Both the position numbers and the translations under genes were made by a program. The notes beneath the pieces were generated by a model that worked only from the letters and a program-made list of their open reading frames with translations, was not told the origin of the DNA and did not search any database. A stretch of 64,000 nucleotides of DNA, from positions 496,001-560,000 of the forward strand of contig JAOCPU010000001.1 of NCBI GenBank assembly GCA_035772785.1, written 5' to 3'. Source of the DNA: Phlebiopsis flavidoalba. Its lineage: Eukaryota; Basidiomycota; Agaricomycetes; Polyporales; Phanerochaetaceae. Below, in pieces: positions 1-11,012 of this stretch (position 1 is its first letter; each line of letters opens with the position of its first letter).

Positions 1-240
1 CGATGACCTTCAATGCTTCTTCAAAGGCGGAATCTTGAAACACTGTCAGCCCAGGAGTAGTGACCAAAATAGACATGAGTTAGAACGCCAGTAAATAAGA
101 GAGTAACTCAGATGATCACTGAGGGGACATCCCTTGCCGGATGTACAATATGCTTCTCAACCTTTTCATATTCACCGAATCCTTCCCATGTCGCTACAGG
201 TAGAGTGATAGAAAAAGGGTTCGAAGTCGCGACCAGGTAT
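1..240 (-). CDS. Left-edge fragment of an unidentified minus-strand gene
   Basis: Read on the minus strand, bases about 240-120 give a coding-like stretch containing VATWEGFGEYEKVEKH and then VHPARDVPS. After a likely short intron, bases about 66-1 give TTPGLTVFQDSAFEEALKVI. Composition and continuity look like real protein, and the reading frame runs off the left edge. I do not recognise the family. Further upstream (240-660) the minus strand also has an 80-codon open frame, but it shows no motif I can name. This could instead be chance open frame. Confidence 0.25.
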
Positions 241-2179
241 AGGTGTTATTTGTAGATAGGGTGCTCGAAGAGATAGGCAAGCGACGAAGAGTGCACTACT
301 CGAACAGTCATCAAAACGGCTGTTACCCACGTGGAACGCGTTTCCTCATAGAACGAACCCACCGAATACAACCTTTATTCCGTGCACAGCCCGATCCTGG
401 ATCTTTGTCACTTCGATATCAACCCACAGATGACCGGGTCCCCCAACATACCACCTATCAGTACCTCTGCGATTGAGATCGTGACGAGATCTCGCCCGCG
501 TGCGGAGAACGGCCTTCGAGGAAGGACACCAACCACCGGCATTGGGTTCGGCTCCAGCTGCACCTCAGCCTGTCGACCCCGAGTCGCGGAACCTATTACT
601 CTGCTGAAGTGGTGACACTTGGGTACTCCAGCCTCAGGCAGACGAACCATTCCAGAAGAGTCTTTCGCATCTTTGTTCGCGAGCTAGCCGCTCAATCCAA
701 CTTCAAGCAACTGGTAGAGGACTGGTGAAGTTGTCCCGACTTGACATCAGGGACGTGCGTATGCTCTTATTCATGCGAACGATAGCTCGAAACCGACTGG
801 TACAACTTCGTATTAGACCGATTCACACCTGACAGCCACCAATTAGAACGACACTCCTCTAGTGACGGTACCCCTGGTTCTGTCATATCTGATTCTAGAC
901 GACGCGTATGCCATACCACATAAGTAATCACTGAGCATTTGGAGGGTCCTGACCATGTGCGAAGTATCCACAGCCGTTGCTAGCGACAACGCATCAACGA
1001 GTTACCACACCCACGATAACCTGAAGGCCTGAACCACTAGATGTTCAAACTCACTTATTCACAAACTTGTATGCCTCAGTGTCAGAGCGAAAATATGTAT
1101 CAAATGTGTTCCATGCGTGGCCCCAAAGAGGTTCAGTGAGGCCCATTCCAAGGAATTTACGATTCCCGGATAGTCGTGGACGTCGCCACAACTACTAACG
1201 GAGCTTCTCACACGCTTTTTTATCGGTGTGTCTTGTGCTACTATTGGACTCGCGCGGAGCACAAGGACTAAGCTACTTGAGGTAGGAGTACAGAGTCACT
1301 GTCCGGACGAGTGGGGCCTTGTGGTAATGTATGATCCACAACGGGACTATCTGCGGTACTAGTTACACATGCAACCTGACTGCAGTAATTATATTGGGCT
1401 GACTACTCGGCGAATCAGGTTGTCTTCTATTCAGCAGTACTATCATCTATCGTCATGTACCACTAAACTCCCGCTTTGAGTGATTCATTACTTTGTTTCC
1501 CAGCGGCCGACCCAGATACTAAATGGACCTTATGACGCCACCAAGGACCTACTCTCTCCGGTGCTTGTATCTTCGGAGAGTGCCATCAGTGGTAAAGGGG
1601 TCTGCTGCAGGTAATTTGAATCCTTATCATGATACACTGTAGATTCACTGTTGATTGATAAACAGGCCAGTCAAGCATTATGCCACACCTTTCGATGATC
1701 GTGAACTCAAACTTTGGAATAAGTAACTTGTATCAGCAATGTCGTTCGTCTCATACCATCTGTATATCTATCATCAGCCTGAAGTTTTGCGTAGCTTATC
1801 TGTTTATAGCACATCACTGTATTTGCTCATGATGGCTCCACATGAAAGGTAGATGGAGATCCGGAACGCGTACACGCTGACGGCTGCGCGTCTAGTAAAT
1901 GTCGTAGTGAGTGACAATTAACTGGGGCGTCTGTCACGACCAACATGTGTATGGACCTACAAGCGTCCATAGCCAGGTCCGCGCCAGTCCTATTCAGCTC
2001 TCCTCCTCTACCCAATTTTCCACCATCATACCAGCCCTAGCTGATCTCGCCGTCGCGATCACATCGTTACTTTTGGACTTTTGGTGTCAGACAATTCAAC
2101 CGCTCAGTCAAACGCTCCAGGCGGCTACTCTTGACCAGAAGGGCTTCCCGACACACAGTCAAGGACGACGGGTGGCAAC
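241..2179. other. No recognisable gene
   Basis: Several frames of 60-97 codons are open on both strands, none longer, and none carries a motif or hydrophobic pattern I recognise. Stop codons are frequent in all frames between about 660 and 1800. It may be intergenic or hold badly damaged exons. Confidence 0.4.
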
Positions 2180-3996
2180 ATGAACGCAATGGAGGGCGGG
2201 CTCGCAGAGAATGCGACTGAGGCAAGTAATAGTGCAAGGTCTTCGATCCGTTATTTTTGACCGTGCGGGCTTTAATACTACCGGCTGGAGTATGTATTGC
2301 GTGATTGCGGATGGTGGAGAATGTACAAATACATGGATCACACCTGGTCACGGGATTCACAACCTTGAGTCAGATGCGAGAACTACCCATGTCGAGGATG
2401 GATTGTAGCAGGGGTCAGCACAAAGAGCGTACGGGAGTGCGCATCGAAGTCCTCTTCGCATGCATCGACGAAACCTGAGTAGTTGTAAAGGGTATTTGAA
2501 CTTGGAACCGGCAACGCTCGTAACACTACTCACCGAACGTTTTCCTCCCCCCAAGAACGCCCAGAAGATCCTCGGCGTGGTGAAGGGCAGCTTTCCACCG
2601 GATGAGGTCACGGTTGTGTGAGCCCGCCTACATGGGTTGCGACGTTGCAAAGCTCAATCGCGATATATGACGCTACTACCAGACATGAACTTGAAGATCG
2701 CACCCCGGCCAGGGAAGAAATTCTCTTAGTTGGCACTCCGAAGGCGACGAGATCAAAGACCTTCACGTACGTTGGTCGATGTTCTTCCGGGCCCAACCAC
2801 TGATGACTCCCTCTTAGAATTAGTTTATTTACCAGAATTATCACGTGAATGATTCTCGATGTCGACTTCAGCGCAGATCCGAAAGCTGCAGTGAAGCGTA
2901 TACACGAGATCAACGAAATCGTCGCAAGATCAAAGAAACACACAAGACCAGTTGAAGGTCAATATAATTAATCAGCCCTTTGCCCAGTTTGAAGGTAAAC
3001 GACTCTTAGTCTTGGACATTGATTATAGTACGTGTTAGGCAGGCTTCGCGATGAAGCATGTACAAGATATGCTGGACGGTGCCACTCAGCAAATTCTTGA
3101 CACCAAACCTCTGACTACGGGATCTTTGCCTCCACAAGATGTGCGCACGCCCCGGGTTACATGAGTTTCTCGAGGCTGTATACCCATACTATGATATATG
3201 CATATGGTAGGCCGATCGACCGTCGTCGCGTGACGATGCTAACCGTGACACAGGTCGCAAACGAGTTGGATATGGCTCGACAAACGAAGCTGGTGGAACT
3301 GGAGATGCTGGATGTGGATCAGGATTCTTACCGCATCATTATCAGGTGCGTGGCTTCTTGCTTCATCAAATTGTATGATTGACTAATCATTTCATCGCGC
3401 ACGTAGATTTCCTTTGGTTAGTTCCCATGGAGGACACGAGGGGGGGGGACATGACTGTGCGGATCTGACGGCACTGGACAGTGCTTGACAAGACTTCCAT
3501 GTGTGGACTGTCTTTTTTCGGATCGAGACGGCAAACAGCACAGAAATTCCGTCAAGGCTTTACAGATTATCTGGAATACTTTCCCGCAATTGTGAGTTTT
3601 ATTGTCGCTCATCGTTTGTGTGGATTCATTTAGGCATTTAGTGGCCCAATAACACTGTACATGTAGACGACCCTTGGTCGGTCAGATGCTCTGGGTCGTC
3701 ATGATACTCACCACTGACTCGTTTCGTGGGTTTGAACATGTAGGGTCGTAACTTCGCTCTGAACCCGAACCAAAGGTCTGAAGATTCGCAGGGGCGTTTC
3801 AAAGATGCCTACCACACTCCGCAAGCGCAGACAGATCAGGAAGCTAGCGAAGGTCTCAAGATATCTCTGTGCATATAGCCAACAGAATATGAAAGCTTCG
3901 CGAAATCTTAATCACAAAGTGAGGACCCTCGTACCGTTCACGCTCCTTGCTGACACTGTCTAGGATGGAAGGCTGAATTTGAAGAGGGCATCATGA
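2180..3996 (+). CDS. UBLCP1: Ubiquitin-like-domain CTD phosphatase (UBLCP1 family)
   Basis: UBLCP1 is a nuclear HAD-type phosphatase with an N-terminal ubiquitin-like domain that targets and dephosphorylates the proteasome. The ubiquitin-like part is visible at about 2470-2740: LEPATLV, PPKNAQKILGVVKGSFPPDE, then ILLVGTPK. A linker with ADPKAAVKRIHEINEIVARS follows (about 2870-2925). The FCP1/HAD core begins with LLVLDIDY; the catalytic DxD pair is at 3015-3023. It continues with ARPGLHEFLEAVYPYYDICI (about 3143-3202), the segment before the usual WSQT. Downstream, SDRDGKQHR, ALQIIW and NFALNPNQ match the region around the second catalytic aspartates, and LNHK lies near the end. The start at 2180 (MNAMEGGLAENATEA) is a guess; the stop is approximate. 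A stop after the first conserved block and later frame changes need indels or introns. The family call is strong, the exon model weak. Confidence 0.78.
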
Positions 3997-5679
3997 CCCA
4001 ATCTCTCGTTGTTTCAACAAACTTGGATACTACTCTTTGTTTAGCCATGTTTCAAGGAGTGATAATTGCAAAAGCCGGACATTATCCAAATCGAGATCCT
4101 TCGCTGGTAGATTCGACTCTATCCGAACATGACAGCTGTATTTCAAGAGGTCCGTATACTTTATCTCAACGAACTAGTGACTTTCAGAAAAAGAAGGGTC
4201 GTTGCACGCCTGGGGCAGTCACTTTGGGGTCGACCGCCCCATCGGTATATGACCTCCATTATCCCGGCAGACAAACGGCCCGGCTTCACAGACTAATATC
4301 TTGGCACTTACGTTAGCGGCTCGCGCATTGTCAGAATAATACCCTCAGATGGTCCGACTCTGATCAAATAAACTGCGAAGAAGCGGGCACGGGGGGCCGT
4401 TCCCCAGTCATAGCCAAGTCGCTACTGCCAAGTCTAGAAAAAAAAGCAAGTCTCCAACCGGTGGAGCCGGCGGGCTCGACCCGAGCGAACAGAAAACACG
4501 TCTTTCCATCACCTCTGGCCGCGACAGGATTTGGAGGCAACACAGCTAATCTGTAGTCGAGCATATGATTGTCCATTTCGTGTTGTACGGTTTTATCTCA
4601 CGTACGTGCCTCTATTAAGCATTCCCCTTGTATCCAGCAGATTCACGAGCATACGCCCCCACAGGTTGCATAATGGTTCCCCGTAAGGCGCAACCAAGGG
4701 GCATGTGGGTACGGATCAAATCTAGAAGAGCGCGTGGCCGCGGAGTACCGATAGATCGCGAGGTACTGGTAAGGCATAATCTTCCAGGAGTTCGCGGTTT
4801 TTCGAACGCCAAACTCGATGGGCAGCATACCGTGGTGTCTTAGCACGACGACAATTTCGAGCAGCTTGTGACAGTCTTGTGGTCCAGGAAATTTTTTGAG
4901 CACGTGTACATGTCAATGCGCTCGCGCAAATGCGACATCCTCCTCTGTAAGCCCCGACACTGACTCAAATTCCAAGGCGGCTTGACGCGACGAGGGCCAG
5001 AATCCCAAGAGCGCGCGGTACAAGCAAGATGTTTTTCAGTCGCCCGACCATGGTGTTTGGTCACAAGATGTGTAAACAGATGCGCGGAAAACCGACTCGG
5101 CTCATGTGCAGATAGTCGCTGGAAGTAGTTGCGCGCCCCACTGAAGGAGATAACTATGTTGTTGAATGTTCAGCCCAGGTGGATTCCGTCTCCGACGTTC
5201 ACTAATGCGTCCGAAGCGTGTCTCGAGGGACAGGTTCCACGGTGCGGGAGAGAATCTATACCCATTGTAACCTCTGACGTTAGGTCATGACAGGGGCATG
5301 GGAACGCCAATCCGCAAGATTAGTATATGCAGCTGTCTTTGGGCTGCGCACAGCCACGCGCCCGAAACTCCATTCGTCGTGCCGCGTCTAGAGTCCGCTC
5401 CTCCAGGAAACCTAGTCAGCTGTCTATTTTACGATACGGAGTGGCTCGGGGCGGCCCTTGAGTGAATGCAATACCCCGCCGGACCTGTGCGCTCCTTCCT
5501 TAGCTGCAGTCATGCTGACGGAGGCCCGGCGGGAAATGTGGTACGTACCAAAATATGCGATCACCGTGCTATGCATGACCAAGGTCCGCTATGTCTAGGT
5601 ACGCCGTGATGAAGTATAAGAGCCAAGGGCCATAGGTAGGAGTTCGTGCGACTCTTCCTGAAGAGTTCCCTCGACGAAG
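3997..5679. other. No recognisable gene
   Basis: Open frames up to 107 codons exist on both strands. The most coding-like piece is on the plus strand near 4847-4950 (FEQLVTVLWSRKFFEHVYMS), but I cannot assign it. Complementary blocks CCCGCCGG (near 5475) and CCGGCGGG (near 5526) could pair across a loop of about 45 bases. The rest may be intergenic plus the promoter of the sugar transporter. Confidence 0.35.
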
Positions 5680-7842
5680 ATGGCTCCTGGCCCTGCTATC
5701 CGCGCACACCAGCCCACAGTTCGACTATCACCAACTGGTAGATCCCAACGCGAAAGTGGTGGAGAAATTCGAGGATTGTCAAACTAAATCTATGGATTTT
5801 TCTTCTGTAAGCAATTATTTGTATTTTTCCAGAATGCGCGAAGGGCTCACCTTCGCCGCGTAGGTTGATCACTTCTACTGCAAATGGTTATGATGGCAGT
5901 ATGATGAGTACGCCGCCAGTCATCCCCTTCCAAGCTCCTATCGACTCACGCACGCAGATGGATTGCAGCTCATTGACCAATGGCAATCCGCTTTCGGGTT
6001 TCCAAGTGGTTCAAAAGCTTGGTCTTCTCGGTGGCTATTCAGAATATCGGATCCCTTGGGGCCGCTTCCATTTACACCATACATGTGCGACGGACTTGGA
6101 CGCAAGAAAAACCATGATTCATCGGAGCTCTAATTGTGGTCGCGGGTGCTATTATCCAGACGGCGTCTCAGAATGTCGAAATGTTCATCGGATCTCAGTT
6201 TCATGCGTACGTCACTCTGTGTGTCATTATTATAAAAGCACCACTGAACTATATTCCGAAGTTGGTTTTGGACTGGGATTCTGTGTGCGTTCGACGAGAC
6301 ATACTATGCACTGCATCACTCATTTACCTGGTGTTTATAGACCGCCGCTGCTCCCATGCTTGTCACTGAAATAGCATATATCCGTACGTATCACCACTCT
6401 GCTGCCTTAATATCATTGATATACTGATGACATTACGGTTTTACAGGACTCAAAGAGGGCCCGTGTCATCCGTCTATAATGCCCTTTGGCCGGCTGGTGC
6501 CGTTGTGTGAGTCATTCATGTCTTGGGTGTACAACCAGTTACTCACATACCTCCATTTTCCTAGCGCCGCATGGTTAACATTTGGAACGTTCCATATCCC
6601 AAAACTCATGGCGTGGCGAGTTCCATCCGCCGTTCAGGCCGCCGTACCCTCGGTCTTGCAAGTGTTTCTCATTCTCTTCCGCTCCTGAGAGTCCACGCTG
6701 GCTGTCGCGAAAGGACGGGACTCCGAAGCTCTTCGAACGCTTGCATACTATCATGCGGACGGCGACGAGACTAACCCTCTCGTGCGCTTCGAATTTGATG
6801 AGATTAAGAACGCCATCGAGGGCGAGAAGGTACAGAAGCAGACCGGTTGGTTGCAGCTGCTCGCCACACCCGGTAACAGGAGACGCATGCGAATCATCGT
6901 CGCCATCGCATTCTTCTCTCAATGGAGTGGAAATGGCTTGGCGTGCGTCTCCATATCTTCGATCTTTGAAACCGCTGAGGCTTACCCTGACCTCAAACCC
7001 TGACACTAGATCGTATTATTTGAATAAAGTCTTCGAGACCATTGGCAGTACGTAGCGCCCCTTGAAAACCTTACTTTTGGCTCAAGCCTTCACTGTTATA
7101 GTCACCGACAAGACCGAGCAGTTGCTCATAAGTGCCTTCCTCAACGTGTGGTCTGCTATCTGTGCGATATCTGGTGGACTGTATTGCGACAGGGCGGGGC
7201 GAAGACCGCTCTTCCTCATTTCAACAGCGGGCATGCTAGTTTTCTTCATCCTGCAAACTGTTTGCTCCGCGCAATTTGCTCTTCATGGAAACAAGGCGGC
7301 TGGTAATGCTGTGGGTGGCTTTCCTTTGTAGGTGGCATCATACGTATTCCTGCCTGCACCGCTGATTGGGTTTTCGTCTCAAGTCCTATACAGCGCGTTC
7401 TACGCCATCGCATATTCACCCCTCATCACGTCCTACACGCTCGAAATTTTGCCATTCAACCTCCGCGCCAAGGGCTACACCATCTTTGCTTTCTCCGTAT
7501 CCGCCTCACTCGTCTTCAACCAATATATCAACCCCATCGCCCTCGCGGCGTTGCAGTGGAAGTACTACATCTTCTACTGCGTCTGGATTGCGTTCGAGCT
7601 AGTATTTGTGTACTTCTTCCTGATCGAGACCAAGAACAGAACCCTCGAAGAGACCGCCGTGTACGTAAATCCACCTCTCTTTTGCTTGAAGTTTGGATTC
7701 TGGACTCACCTTTAATTTCCGTAGCATCTTCGACGGCTTGGATTGATGTCCGAGGGGTGGATCGGACTGCAGTCCAGACCTGGATCTGGAGGTGGCAGAG
7801 GTGTTTGAACAGGGTGACGACAAGAAAGACTCAGATATTTGA
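5680..7842 (+). CDS. MFS sugar transporter, lactose-permease type
   Basis: A 12-helix proton-coupled sugar porter of the plasma membrane, closest in feel to fungal lactose permease/hexose transporters. The proposed start at 5680 (MAPGPAIRAH) follows a purine-rich context and leads after one frame change to LVDPNAKVVEKFEDC, typical of the cytosolic N-terminus. Family marks in order: TANGYDGSMM (about 5877), GLGRKKTM, VVAGAIIQTASQNVEMFIGS (6136-6200), WLTFGTFHIP, APESPRWL (about 6684), the central loop RFEFDEIKNAIEGEKVQKQT (6786-6845), SQWSGNGL, DRAGRRPLFL (about 7189-7218), and PLITSYTLEILPFNLRAKGY (about 7420-7480). C-terminal FFLIETKNRTLEETA precedes a last exon ending KKDSDI. Introns split it into seven or more exons. 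Frame changes at the N-terminal region, near 6690, and a stop near 7744 inside the last exon interrupt it. The substrate is not decidable from sequence. Confidence 0.85.
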
Positions 7843-8479
7843 TGATGTGTGTAATGTATAGTACTCATTGTACGATGCCGTGAATAACCGGGGGCTACTA
7901 CTTGATTTTTGTGAAAACGATGCATGTGCGCATTTGTAATTTCAAATTTTTAGGGAGGTGTGGCTACGCTAGTTTGAGAGGGAGCAAGCCATGGGGACGC
8001 GACGACGCGATGCATGGTGCGCGAATGGCTGCTGCGCAAGTGGGGCGCATGTGCGCCAAAGTGCGCTGACGCGTTTTTGCATGACGCATGCGTCGGGACT
8101 TCCATATACGGAATTGATGCGCCTTGGCGTTCAATAGGTTCACGGTTCCGAGATAGACGCGCTGCTGTTAAGAGTGGACGGTGAGTCACCTTAAGGCTTG
8201 TTTCCTACTACCACCCTCCCTTCTGCATCTCTGCGAGCCCCCAAAGCGTCGTTGAGTACTCACTGATGGTGGAATTCACTTTCCGGTTTCACTTGCAGGC
8301 CGTGCGAGCGCTGCAGTGCCGCGAATGCAATCCCGACTGCCGCTATCACGTGTGCGGTCGCTGAAACCGAGAGGCCTCTCGTTTTATATCAGGCCAGCAC
8401 AATTCTTTCGACCACTTCATCTCGCGCGGCACTTTGTGAGCGGCCTTTCACACCGCTAGGGCGGAGGTGGATAGGAGAC
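7843..8479. promoter_or_regulatory. Intergenic region upstream of the Nudix gene, with palindromes
   Basis: No gene is seen. Between 8015 and 8095 the motif TGCGC/GCGCA recurs. Two inverted repeats stand out: GGCGCATGTGCGCC (8044-8057, 6-base arms, 2-base centre) and GACGCATGCGTC (8083-8094, perfect). They could bind dimeric regulators of the Nudix gene; this is inference. Confidence 0.4.
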
Positions 8480-9655
8480 ATGACTCCCCAGAAAGCACCC
8501 GCCGTGCCACGCCCATCCGCGTCTCTTATCGTGGTGAACTCCCGCAATGAGATTCTATTGGTCCACCGAAACCCGCAATCCAAGTCCTTCGCTGGGATGC
8601 ATGTATGTTTCATCATTTTATCTCATCTCATCACACTATAATAACATCCGGTATTACCAGGTCTTTCCAGGCGGCAACTTTGACTCTAAGCAGGACAGTG
8701 ACTTGGCATTGACAGCCATCCGTGAGACGTTCGAGGAGACGGGATTACTGCTTGCCTCCACTGCGAGCGGTTATGTGCCTGGGCATCAAGAACTGGACAA
8801 GGCTCGTGACGAAATCAACGCTCAGAGGATGCTATTTGGAGATTTCTTGGAGACTCATGGCCTGACTGCGGATAAGGACTCTCTCATGCCGTTCACACAG
8901 TGGATTACACCACCTAATCAACCTAGGCAAGTCTTCTTCCTGCTTATCAGTCTCTTCATATCCGCAACATGAAAGTAATTATGACCTGCTCCAGGCGCTT
9001 CCAGACACAATTCTATGTTGCTGCGTTCCTTGATAGTGCGCCGGCTTCCGGTTTCTCCTCAGGCAACAAGATCGAACGCCTGCCGACTCCGGATGGCGGC
9101 CAGGAGGTCATTGCGGCCCGCTTCGTGCGCCCGTCTATCGCGCTAGAGGAGTGTAATGCGAAACAGATAGCCCTCATGCCTCCGCAGTTCTACCTTGTGA
9201 CCACGCTCGCTTCAATACTGGACGGCCCTGCCACCACTCCGCATCATCACGAAAGCATTCAACGACTCTCCCCAGGGCAACTTCGGTCAATTGATCATTA
9301 ATCCTCGTCCTCTCCCACACGGCGCTCCGGCCGGCTGGACCGTTTTGACTTATGAGGGAGATGAGTCCCGTGGCGGTGCGAAAGGTCGCCTACATCGGTC
9401 ACTTGTGAAGTTTGAGAAAGGCGGGGTGCGTATCGCGCCTGGTGGTGGGGGACGTCCATGTGCAACATTCTGACTGCTATTTCTGTCGGATCTAGGTGGT
9501 CTCGGGAAGTAGTGCTCCAGCGCAATTTTGACATTTTCACTGAGATAGACGATCGTCTTGTTCAAGCAGGCACCCAAACTATGAAATACATTGCGTCTAT
9601 CTCTTCAGTGGCTTTTAGCTTCTGCCGTGGAGCGTCGTTTGGTGTGGCCTGGTGA
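8480..9655 (+). CDS. Nudix hydrolase, NUDT19/NUDT7-like
   Basis: Enzymes of this group hydrolyse nucleoside diphosphates linked to another moiety, often coenzyme A or acyl-CoA, in peroxisomes or mitochondria. The start at 8480 gives MTPQKAPAVPRPSASLIVVN, then EILLVHRNPQSKSFAGMHV. After an intron at about 8603-8662 comes FPGGNFDSKQDSDLALTAIR and the Nudix box core RETFEETGLL (about 8721-8750), so the REx2EExG glutamates are present. The spacing between GG and RE is longer than the classical box, as in NUDT7/8/19. Next come MPFTQWITPPNQPR, RFQTQFYVAAFLDSAP (about 8998) and the C-terminal half, VLTYEGDESRGGAKGRLHRS (9336-9395). The last exon, VVLQRNFDIFTEID, follows an intron at about 9424-9496. 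A frame change near 9280-9290 splits the C-terminal half. The exact stop is uncertain (9559-9655). Substrate is inferred from family only. Confidence 0.82.
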
Positions 9656-10950
9656 CATTGTTGCCATATAATTGACGATCGGTATGCCGCCGTGGGGATT
9701 TAGCGTTAACGCTGGTTTTTAGAACTTGACCTCTTCTATGTCCAGCAATGTGGAGACTCGTCCGTAAGTATTGAATGCTATCGGACGAAACTTTTCTAAC
9801 TCATTTCAAGTCAGACTGTTCAGTCGGTGCGGACGATGTTTCGTTTTTGCGCCGAAGGCCCGACAGGCAGTATCCTTTACCATATGTCCAGCATATTTTA
9901 GCTGTGTTCAAATTAGCATTTGTCCCAATGGATGTTGCTATCGCTGCTCCGTACTGGCGCATAGCCTCACATTCAGAAACACAAGTCAGATGCAAACTAC
10001 CCGATTCGGCATTTCGGCATGGCCCCGGTGATGGCGATCGGTTCACGAGTTACGGTAAGGACGGTCGCGGACTGTTGGCACAGACCGATCATTTGGTCCA
10101 ATATTCTGTTGGATCACAGCGTTCTGGCTTCCTCAGAAATGCACCACGCTGGATTGGCCCTGGGCTGTCTAGGAGACATGATAACCCCGCCACTCTGATC
10201 GGTCGGCGAAAAACTTGTACGGGATACTTGCAGGCACAAAACTCGCACGCTGTTGAAGTCTCCTCAAGGGGGGGTTCTCGTTACCACACGTCATATGCCA
10301 ACGTCGCCTGCCTCTTATCTCCTCGTTCACAACATGGGCTCATCCTCGCGCCGGGTGATCTACCTGAGCTGGCGCCACGCCCGGAGGACATCGGCGCAAA
10401 TGCAAATGTTCGCACACGCATTGTGCAACCGAGCTCTGTTTCACGTATCTTTTGTTGCGTATCTGCTTTTCTATTGACAGTAAGATTGTACAGAAAAAAG
10501 TGCAGCCATTATATCCAGAGCACGATTCTAGGCTTGGCAGCGTGCATCGTCACACGACCCTTGGACACCACAGCCAGAGTAAGCTCTGCATTCTTCTGCA
10601 TGAATGATCCCATCTAATTTTCACAAGGTGTATCATTTGCACGTCCCATTTACTCTCGGTGGGCATGCCGCTCAGCTCCGTTTCCACTTCAGGTGGATAC
10701 GTGTGCAAAACAAATTCCCGTCTTATTTTCTCTGCAATCGGGCGCCGCGGCATCACCGTCTGTCTCAAGGTTCGAGCAGGCTGGTCAGCCCTCTATCTTT
10801 GTCGCTCATGCTATGTTCCTGGGTAGGAGAACCGCCAACCGCTCGCTACTCCGGCGTGCATGTGCGTCGGGAGTGATAAACGGGTGGGACTCCCGCCTGG
10901 GGGTGAAGAATCCCATGCGTATCTGGCCACTACCAGCGCTGCTGTGGTGC
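9656..10950. other. Unassigned region with one long open frame
   Basis: A 280-codon plus-strand frame spans 9775-10617, but its residues show no domain, repeat or hydrophobic pattern I recognise, and stops in neighbouring frames give no support. It may be chance. The right end is probably the promoter of the OPT transporter. Confidence 0.25.
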
Positions 10951-10951
10951 C

Positions 10952-10958
10952 ATATATA
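10952..10958 (+). promoter_or_regulatory. Likely TATA box of the OPT transporter
   Basis: The block CATATATACA lies about 55-60 bases before the proposed ATG at 11013, a usual place for a fungal TATA element. Position and sequence only. Confidence 0.45.
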
Positions 10959-11012
10959 CAACAGGAGATGCTTTCCCCACGCCCAGAGGTCCCCCGCCTT
11001 ATCCAGCCGACC

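Noticed and set aside
6575..7006. 143-codon minus-strand open frame
   Set aside because: Antisense to sugar-transporter exons with clear family motifs.
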